64,000 nucleotides of DNA from Candidatus Nitrospira nitrosa (GTDB lineage Bacteria > Nitrospirota > Nitrospiria > Nitrospirales > Nitrospiraceae). The stretch spans positions 117,483 through 181,482 of the forward strand of contig NZ_CZQA01000011.1 of NCBI RefSeq assembly GCF_001458735.1, given 5' to 3'. A program made the translations under genes and the position numbers. Position 1 is the first letter of the stretch. Every line of letters begins with the position of its first letter. Positions 54,129-62,000 of the stretch are shown in pieces. Below the pieces are notes generated by a model. It had not been told where the DNA came from, did not search any database, and worked only from the letters and a program-made list of their open reading frames with translations.

Positions 54129-54373
54129 GAGCAAATAGAGCAATCACACCCATGAGATCGCCCTAGAAGAGGATGATATTCTCAGGACATATTGAATGCG
54201 ATTCTCTAAGCCCCCATGCCGTTCCATCCCGGTGATCTTTACAGCCAAAGGGTATCTGTTCTCCCGTGAGAACAAACGGGAGCATCAGTAGATGCAATAT
54301 CTCAGAGTCGGCGAGAAGTTGTGAATAATGAGTCGTGGTTCATATGTCTTGCTCAGTATAGCTAAGCCCACAA

Positions 54374-54943
54374 TCAGTGATAGCCTCTCACGAGGTCGTC
54401 GAGGGTGGCTTGGTCCTGATACTCGCGGCGCTTCTTGAGGGCAGCAAAATCATGCTCGATGGGGTTAAGGTCGGGAGAATAGGGCGCGAGAAACAGCAGG
54501 GTCGCGCCAGTCGCGGCGATGAGCTGCGCTGTTTCGGATGACGTATGAAATGCGGCGTTGTCCATGATCACGAGGTGATGGGCGTTCAGACGCGGGCACA
54601 GCTGCGTCTTCAGCCAGGTGTTGAAGACCCCGGTATCGCACGTCCCGTCGAACAGCAAGGGCTCTGCCAGGCGCCCCTCCATGCGAGCGGCCAGGAGGGA
54701 CGTGCGGGGTCGGCGATGCCCGGAGACCAGGCCGTCCACCCGCTGGCCTTTGGGGGCATACCCATACCGCCGCGCCGTCGACGACACAAACCCGCATTCA
54801 TCGATGTACACGGGGTGTTTGCCGCGGCGTACGAACCGCTCGCGAAGCCGGAGAAACTGCTTGCGCCGCAGGGGGTCGCGTTCGGAATAGCCCAGTCTTT
54901 TTTTTATGGGTCACCCCCAACTTGTGCAGCGCGTTCCAGATAC
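54374..54943 (-). mobile_element. IS630-family transposase remnant (interrupted, frameshifted)
   Basis: The DDE catalytic half is intact to its stop: VYIDECGFVSSTARRYGYAP, LVIMDNAAFHTSSETAQLI and LAPYSPDLNPIEHDFAALKK. Upstream, codons for LGYSERDPLRRKQFLRLRER continue in frame, but a run of eight A (54905-54898) shifts the frame relative to the preceding IWNALHKLGVTHKK. Seven A would join them, so this is a one-base insertion or a slippage site. Similarity ends abruptly near 54943 where an IS3-type sequence starts on the other strand. The N-terminal HTH part is absent. Confidence 0.8.
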
Positions 54944-54944
54944 A

Positions 54945-55420
54945 GTACGTATATCCCCACGGCGGAAGGCTGGCTGTATCTCGCTGGCATCAAGGATGTG
55001 TTCACCTGTGAGGTCGTCGGTCATGCCATGGGGGCTCGGATGACGACGACGCTGGTAAGCCAGGCACTGGGAGCGGCAGTGTGGGCGAAGCGCCCCCGTC
55101 CGGGACTGATCCACCACTCCGATCGTGGCTCGCAGTATTGTGCTCAGGCCTATCAAGATCAGCTGCGGCAGTTCGGCCTGACCGCGTCCATGAGTCGGAA
55201 GGGCAACTGCTATGACAACGCACCGATGGAGAGTTTCTGGGGCACGTTGAAGAATGAGCTCGTGCACCATCGGCGCTACGACACGCGCGAGCAGGCCCGG
55301 CGTGAGATCACAGAGTACATCGAAATATTCTATAACCGTCAGCGGCGACATTCTCGGCTGGGAAATTGCTCGCCCGCGGCATTTGCCCAGCAGTGGGTCC
55401 GTCAGCAGTCTGCGGCGTGA
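54945..55420 (+). mobile_element. IS3-family transposase (OrfB) 3' remnant
   Basis: About 158 codons of an IS3-family integrase core: STYIPTAEGWLYLAGIKDVF, LIHHSDRGSQYCAQAYQDQL, GNCYDNAPMESFWGTLKNEL and the C-terminal EIFYNRQRRHSRLGNCSPAA. The first catalytic Asp of the usual D-I-TYI context is lost, because the gene is cut exactly there by the junction with the IS630 remnant. OrfA and the HTH are missing, so the copy cannot move on its own. Confidence 0.85.
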
Positions 55421-55469
55421 GGCGGCAATTCATGGCGTCCACTATTGACAACCGCGGTCATAGACCGAC

Positions 55470-55497
55470 GCGGCTCTTCACACCTGTGAAGAGCCGC
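55470..55497. terminator. Perfect 12-bp hairpin downstream of the tyrosinase gene
   Basis: GCGGCTCTTCAC (55470-55481) and GTGAAGAGCCGC (55486-55497) pair perfectly around a 4-nt loop. The position between the IS3 remnant and the 3' end of the minus-strand tyrosinase gene suits a terminator serving either side. A U-run is lacking on both strands, so it may instead be a mobile-element end or a protein-binding palindrome. Confidence 0.45.
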
Positions 55498-55537
55498 ATA
55501 TGTATTCGTTGTTGTACAGGGGTGACAACGGTACATT

Positions 55538-56644
55538 CTAAATATACAGCATTTCAGGATCGACAGTTCCCTCCCCATCATTTGCCGCGAAGTTTGTAAG
55601 GCCATTAAATATTGCCATCCTAGTTCCGTTCAGGGCTTTTATCTGATAAGTGACGGTTGCCCCGGCAGTTTTTTTCACTATTTGAACATGTGCCTGCTCT
55701 GGCTCGACCTTCAACTTACCGGAGCGAAGGTCGCAGTACATTGTTTCTCCTGCCCAAATCGGCAATTTTGATCCTGGCCTGAAAAATGGAAATTGCTGCA
55801 TTGTGATGAAGACCGCCGCGCTGGAGATAGCCGGAACCCAAAGTTTAGCGTAGAAGTCCTCATTGGGAAGTTTCACGCACAAGATCGTATCTTTCGAAAG
55901 AATACAGGAAAAATCAGTGCTCCCCTGTTTTTCAATATTGTAGTAAATCCCATTCCCGTACACGTAACCGAGTTGCGTTGTGTGCAAGACGTCACTCACT
56001 TTCTTGCCTATGACGATCTGGTCACCCTTGATCATCTCATCCATGGTTGAGGGTAGTTCCCCGTCGTGTTTTACGAGCCAGTGTCCCCATTGCCGATCGA
56101 CGAACGCATGGTGAAGCCAGAATCCGGCATCGCGGGGTGCATGGGCTCGTCCGATCGTCCGACCAAGTTCGGCATGAACGTGATTATGATACCCACCTTC
56201 TAGGTCGAGTTGAAACACCTCAAAATCTTTTTGGGTAAAATCTGGGAGTAGATCACCCAGACTGTTTGCGGGGAAATCGACTCGCTTTCCCTCATTGTCG
56301 GAGATCTTCTTCAACTCTTCGGGGAATGGATCTTTGAACGCATTCCAGTAAGGAATGGTTACGTCGGGAACTTCTCTTTGAAGACGTTTTTCGAACTCGT
56401 TCAGGAAGACACGATGCCAGGCCAGAAACTTTCTTCCAGTATGATCTCCATGAGTGTGGGCTTCCCATTCATGGAGCTTTCCATTTCCGCCGTCTTTGAA
56501 GGCGATGGCATGCTCATCCGCGAAGTCGTCCAGGGAAGGTTTCTCGACGCCTTTGAGAAATCCTTCTTTTAAGTTGCGAAATGCACAGATAAAGTTTTCC
56601 CATTCAGTTGCTGTCAGGTTTGCCTGGTTTTTTCGTGCCTTCAT
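55538..56644 (-). CDS. Tyrosinase-family type-3 copper oxidase
   Basis: A 368-aa protein. The CuA region is EWEAHTHGDHTGRKFLAWHR then VFLNEFEKRL; the CuB region is YHNHVHAELGR and FWLHHAFVDRQWGHWL. Together they give the six-His dicopper site that oxidises phenols to o-quinones. About 130 residues follow as a beta-rich C-terminal domain that may cap the active site. There is no signal peptide, although the gene lies 50 nt downstream of one for a secreted protein, with AAGGAG before its ATG. Export by piggy-backing on the companion is possible; a cytosolic role is the alternative. Confidence 0.88.
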   Translation of the reverse strand: MKARKNQANLTATEWENFICAFRNLKEGFLKGVEKPSLDDFADEHAIAFKDGGNGKLHEWEAHTHGDHTGRKFLAWHRVFLNEFEKRLQREVPDVTIPYWNAFKDPFPEELKKISDNEGKRVDFPANSLGDLLPDFTQKDFEVFQLDLEGGYHNHVHAELGRTIGRAHAPRDAGFWLHHAFVDRQWGHWLVKHDGELPSTMDEMIKGDQIVIGKKVSDVLHTTQLGYVYGNGIYYNIEKQGSTDFSCILSKDTILCVKLPNEDFYAKLWVPAISSAAVFITMQQFPFFRPGSKLPIWAGETMYCDLRSGKLKVEPEQAHVQIVKKTAGATVTYQIKALNGTRMAIFNGLTNFAANDGEGTVDPEMLYI

Positions 56645-56693
56645 GGGGTGATCTCCTTATAGTTCTAGCGCGTACAGGGAATAGTTCTTGATC

Positions 56694-57644
56694 TCAGGAG
56701 CAGCTGCCTTGCTTGAAAAATGCTCGTGATGGGACGATGATCGTTTTATTGCTCTGTCGACACCAGGGATCCGTAGGTGTGATTGTCGGTCGTTTTGTGT
56801 GGGGATCGAACCAGATATGAACGGTCCAGATTCGCCCATGTTCTGCCCTGGTTGCCTTGTTTTTCAAGTCATCCTTGCTAATACCAAGACAGCCATCACG
56901 GTCAATAGTTTTTCCCGCATCAATGGCGCTTTGCTTCAGATCGTCGTCTGTTGCGCAGGTGAATCCACCATTCCCGGGTGAGTGGTGATAGCCTGCCTCA
57001 TGAATCAACCAAGCGTCAGAGGGAATTCCCGAGAGAGTGGGTATAGCTTCTCCGTTCCGCTCATAGCTAAACGCGTAACCCATTCCAATAATTTCCCAGT
57101 GATCTTGGTTGCCCCCGTCTTTGTGAAAAAATAGCTCCGTCGGGTCGGTCAGTTTGCCAGAGGCATTCAAGACTGGGTTCGCCCGTGTCCCTTGAATCAT
57201 AGTGACACCGTAACCGTTCAGCTCGCCATGGCCTGTGCCTAACAGTCCGGTTGGGTGTGAGTCAAAATATTTCGGATTCTTGCTCTTCTCTGCTGCGTTG
57301 AGATGGGGAAACTGAGCGCGGACGGTCTTCGCTGCGATGGCGAGTGCACTGTCATCGGCTTCGAGGCGTACGGTTCCTCCGCAGGAACTTCGGACATCTT
57401 CAGCGGGCCGAGGTGTGGGGGGTGGGAGATCGCTCGGTAGTTTGGGGCAATCAGGATCGTTGTTACAGGCTCCGACGTTACACTTGCCGTCTAACCCACA
57501 AGCTGGCCCGGTGTTGCCTGTCACAGGGTCAATCTCAACAATGGCCGCTTGTGAGAGATTCGCGATGGACACTACGAATCCGAGACAAGCTGTCAGAACA
57601 GTGGTGCTAACAACCGATGATGAATAAGACACGTATGAGTTCAT
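56694..57644 (-). CDS. Secreted companion protein of the tyrosinase, unknown
   Basis: A 316-aa product from ATG 57644, preceded by AGGAGGAAGG; 29 further codons are open upstream without support. It has a signal peptide (VVSTTVLTACLGFVVSIANL, cut near SQA-AI), then a Cys/Pro-rich segment with eight cysteines (CGLDGKCNVGACNNDPDCPK) and a longer domain with GTGHGELNGYGVTMIQGTRA, WLIHEAGYHHSPGNGGFTC and HIWFDPHTKRPTITP. Histidine clusters (HEAGYHH) could bind metal. I do not recognise the family. Pairing with tyrosinase suggests a maturation or copper-supply partner, as an inference. Confidence 0.65.
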   Translation of the reverse strand: MNSYVSYSSSVVSTTVLTACLGFVVSIANLSQAAIVEIDPVTGNTGPACGLDGKCNVGACNNDPDCPKLPSDLPPPTPRPAEDVRSSCGGTVRLEADDSALAIAAKTVRAQFPHLNAAEKSKNPKYFDSHPTGLLGTGHGELNGYGVTMIQGTRANPVLNASGKLTDPTELFFHKDGGNQDHWEIIGMGYAFSYERNGEAIPTLSGIPSDAWLIHEAGYHHSPGNGGFTCATDDDLKQSAIDAGKTIDRDGCLGISKDDLKNKATRAEHGRIWTVHIWFDPHTKRPTITPTDPWCRQSNKTIIVPSRAFFKQGSCS

Positions 57645-58335
57645 GAACCTTCCTCCTTTCTCAAGCATGAGACGCTGCCTACTTGTAGAAGCACAAGCGA
57701 TGCCACGAGCTGTGCTTCTGCGGAACGACACTAGGTTTGGAGGTGCGTGATGTTACACGGTCATTGTTGATGAGCGGGGATCTGATTGGAGAGTGAGGTG
57801 AGTCTGATTTTGTATAGACAAAAATGGAAGCTGTAGATGGGCAAGACAGAGCGAGTGTCCACTCATTTTGCTAGCTGTACTTTCTACTATCCTGGCTTTA
57901 AAGAGTATCTTTTCCGATTCACCATATGTATCTGACTGGATACAGGCTGATGTAGCGACAAGGTGATGCCCCTTTATTTACCCGCAAGTGTTTAGCGGAG
58001 AAGGCCCTTTCATCACCCTTCTTTACCGTGATGATAATCCAGCCATGATCATGGAGGTGTACAGTGTGAGTTTCTACGCATGAGGAATCACTGATGGTAA
58101 GTAAATAAGATTACAGATAGGGATCAGCGAGTTGCGATGGGGATTGAACGTTGGGTACTTAGCGAGTATCATCCGATCTGATTTTTCTTTAAGAGTTATA
58201 CTGCCAGGTTCATTTCGAGGAGCATGTCTCCGCAGGCTTTTTACTTCGCTCCACTAGCAAGTTCTCTCTGGAATCGACTTTGCAAGGTTCCCGTCAACAT
58301 CGAATATGCACAAGCTTAATCATCGTGAGGAGGGT
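57645..58335. other. Long divergent intergenic region of the copper-oxidase locus
   Basis: About 690 nt between the divergent companion and 214-aa genes, more AT-rich than its flanks. No gene, tRNA or known riboswitch motif is seen. It presumably holds both promoters; GAGGAGGGT at 58327-58335 is the ribosome-binding site of the plus-strand gene. Confidence 0.4.
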
Positions 58336-58980
58336 ATGACTGCTATGCCATATCTGAGGGACAATTGGGAATTTGAAAGAGGGGATCTTTCCGGCTTTTC
58401 GACTGAAGGACTCTGCAGAGTAGCGAACACTTTTGAGGCCTTTCGGGGCACGCAGGTGTTTCATCCTGTCAGCGGAAATTTTTTTGCTGTGTTGGATGAT
58501 CCTCGCAAAGTGGACGAAGACGGCGCGCGTGTGGTGAAGCCGAGAGATCCTATGCCAGCCGCGCTGTCGCACTTAACCTTCACGCCGGATGTCAGTGGGC
58601 AGACCACACTGGCGGTCGATGGCGCGATATTGGAGTGCCCCGACGTGACGATCGAAGCAGGACAGGCTTTGTGGTTTCATTGGGCCTTCTTACGGTTTGA
58701 TTGGTCACCCGCGAACGACTTTGCCATGTTTGCGGCCTACGAAAAGGGGGCTGCCCAAGAGCCTCTGTACAAGGCGTATTTGGCGCAATCGCTTGAATTG
58801 GAACGTCAGCAACGGTGGTACACCAATTGGGAGGCGTTTTCGTGGCGTCCGACCAGACGGTTCTGCGGGAGTCTACGGTGGATCGTGGCGAACGGTATCT
58901 CCACATCGATTCCCTTGCCGAGACCGGGGGGCGATGCTCGTCCATCGGCTCTTCTGCTCGACTGCATCGCACTCGCATAG
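58336..58980 (+). CDS. Hypothetical beta-rich protein upstream of the multicopper oxidase
   Basis: A 214-aa product (MTAMPYLRDNWEFERGDLSG). The pattern NWEFERGDLSGF, VFHPVSGNFFAVLDD, WAFLRFDWSPANDFAMFAAY and the ending RPSALLLDCIALA is that of jelly-roll/concanavalin-like extracellular domains, where a final SALLLDxI strand is typical. No signal peptide is visible. The tandem ATGs at 58336 and 58345 both follow AGGAGG; either could serve. It is 33 nt upstream of the multicopper oxidase gene, so cotranscription is likely. Confidence 0.65.
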   Translation: MTAMPYLRDNWEFERGDLSGFSTEGLCRVANTFEAFRGTQVFHPVSGNFFAVLDDPRKVDEDGARVVKPRDPMPAALSHLTFTPDVSGQTTLAVDGAILECPDVTIEAGQALWFHWAFLRFDWSPANDFAMFAAYEKGAAQEPLYKAYLAQSLELERQQRWYTNWEAFSWRPTRRFCGSLRWIVANGISTSIPLPRPGGDARPSALLLDCIALA

Positions 58981-59013
58981 GACCGGCGACAAGAGAGAAG
59001 GAGATTGAATTCA

Positions 59014-62000
59014 ATGGATAAGCAGTATGCTCAGGCGACACCACAACGATGCACAGGGCGTGGGCTGATCTTCGCGCTCGGCATGATAGTAATGCTGGTA
59101 ACCGGATGTACACATTCACGAACCATTCATGCCGACGTCGTCGCGTTGGATCAACAACTAGTCTACAACCGATTCGGTTCGATGAACCCGTACGGCATGA
59201 TCTACGCACTCAAGCAGGATGTGGTGAATGCGGCTGACGGCTCATCCATGACGGAGCGGTCGAAACCGGGCGAAGTCCGTCTTCGAGATGGGAAGCGACC
59301 CCGCCCACTGGTGCTGCGTGTGGCTCCAGGGGATCATTTGGTCGTGCATTTCACAAATATGTTGTCTCCCGAACAGCCTGACCTGAGTTCGAAGCACTGG
59401 CCTCCACCCTACACGAACCTGAATAAGCAAGAGTTAGATCCATTGCCCGGAGAAGGTGAAGAGGCGGAAACGCCTGGTTCGCGAGTCGATGGAGAGGCGG
59501 GGGCGAAGGGGTGCGGTTCGGAACTTGCCACGGGTCATCCCTCTAATCCTGCAGACCGTCGCAATGATTGGCCGCGAACGCGTTGTGCCTCGATTACGGT
59601 GTCCGGCCTAACGTCGATAGGGAATACATTCGACCCCAGCGCAACCGGCATCGCCGGAATTGCCCCAGGTCGATCGATCACCTATCAGTGGGATATTGCG
59701 CCATCAGCCAAGCCCTCGACGCATTTGTTTTTCAGCAATGCGGCGCCAGCCGGCGGTGAAGGCGATGGAGGAAGCTTGGTCCATGGCTTGTTTGGGGCGC
59801 TCCATGTCGAACCGAAAGGGAGTGAGTGGTATCGAAGTCAGACGACGAAAGAGGAATACGAGCGTGTGAGAGCCCAGCGCCAGGGATCTGCCCTTCTGAA
59901 CTATGAGGCGGCCACACCGGATGGGACCCCTATTCTCAATATGCTCAAACGCCGTGCAGCGCTGGAGTATGACCTCGTACACGGAGATTTAAACGCGATC
60001 GTCGTCGATCATAAACATCCGGACTCACCCGCTTTCCGGGAGTTTACTGCGGTGTTTCACGATGAACTGAAAACGTTCTATCGCGATGAGTTCACGGAGC
60101 TGGAGCAATCCTTTACCTTGGCTGGCGTCCGCGACGGTTTCGGGATTAACTACGGCGCGAGCGGCATGGGTACGATTCTGCTCGCGAATCGAAAGGGCAT
60201 CGGTCCAGCTAAGAATTGCGTCGAATGTGCCTACGAGGAATTCTTCCTGGAATCATGGGCAAACGGAGACCCGGCACTCTTGTCTGAATTTGCCGATGAT
60301 CCCTCCAATGTCCATCATTCGTACCTGAATGATCGCGTGGAATTCCGAAATCTTCATGCCGGCCCGAAGGAAACCCATGTCTTTCATTTGCATGCGCACC
60401 AATGGTTGGCTCAGCAAGAGGAGCGCACCGGGACCTATCTCGATTCGCAGACCATCGCGCCTCAACAGGGTTTCGTCTATCCGATTTTCTACGGTGGAAG
60501 CGGGAACCGGAATAAGACGCCGGGCGATTCGATTTTTCACTGCCATCTCTATCCGCATTTCGCGCAAGGGATGTGGGAGTTGTGGCGCGTGCACGACGTC
60601 TTTGAAGACGGCACACGTCGATTGCCGGATGGGGAGCTCGGAGCAGGCACTGATCCCAAAACCGGAATCACGAATCTTGGGACCGGCACGCCGGTGCCGG
60701 CCGTCATTCCCTTACCTGGCCAAGCGATGCCACCGGTGCCTCTGTATGGGGCCGACCAGAACCCTGGCTTTCCGTTCTTTATCCCGGGGCAGGTTGGGCA
60801 TCGCGCGCCACAACCACCGATGGACATGGTGCGGGACGGCGGCTTGCCGCGGCATGTGGTGATCGGCGGGACTCGATCCGTCTCTCATCTGACGCATGCT
60901 CAGATGCAAGCCGTGCCGGAAGCCCAACGGGGACGCGAAGTGTTGAATCGAGCCCTATCCACGGGGGATATGACGGTCAAGCTGGAGTCGGCACAGATCA
61001 AGATTCTTGCTTCAGGTGGTACATCGGAGGAGCAAGCGGCGATGGCGTTTCATGCGAAGGCATCCGGCCATCCGAGCGTCAAACCGGATGGAGTGCCGGC
61101 GGTCTACGAAGTCAACGGACGAACGCCTCAACCAGGCGCGCCGTTTGCCGACCCCTGTGACGTCAATGTGGCGAAGTTGGCCGGACAAGTGGATCAGGAC
61201 GGGAAGCTTCTGTACCGCGATTACGATGTGTTAGCGATCGATGTGGATATGGTGGTGAATCACGATGGGTGGCACGACCCGCAGGGGCGTATTAACGTGC
61301 TGGATCAGGATGTGCCGAACTACCTGGACCCTCAAGGGAAGGCTCGCGTGAAAACGGACAAGGCCAAGCCGTTTTTCTTCCGCGCCAACTCGGGTGAATG
61401 CATTCGGTATCACCATACCAATCGTAGCTCCCATGAGCTGGAGTTGGATGATTTTCAGGTCAAGACACCGACGGACACGATCGGCCAGCACATCCATCTG
61501 GTGAAGTTCGATGTGATGTCGTCGGATGGGTCCGGCAATGGATGGAACTATGAGGATGGTACCTTTGCACAAGGGGCCATTCGTGAGCGTATTGAAGCCT
61601 CGCATCAACCCGGCGGCCGAGCCGTCGACGCGCAGGGAAATCCGATCGCGCTCGCCGTTCCTGGTCCAGACCAGTATCAAACAACCATTCAGCGCTGGTT
61701 TGCCGATCCGCTCATGGAAGATCTCAAGACCTGTGAGGCAAGCGGAGGTGTGCGAGGCTTGCCGTCACAGGCGCCGAAAGCTTGTCGAGATCGGACGATT
61801 CGCACGGTCTTTACCCATGATCATTTCGGCCCATCGTCGATTCAGCATCATGGGTTTTACAGCGCCCTCTTAGTCGAACCGGCTGGTTCGCAATGGTTGA
61901 AGCCCAACGGCGATCCGCTGACGGGCGGCGTCGGCACACAGGCGATGATCGTGCAGGCACAGGATCAAACCATGCATCAGGATCATCGGGAGTTCGCGCT

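Noticed and set aside
54545-54940. 5' part of the long plus-strand frame ending in the IS3 transposase
   Set aside because: It is antisense to IS630 coding sequence; only the part from about 54945 matches IS3 transposases.
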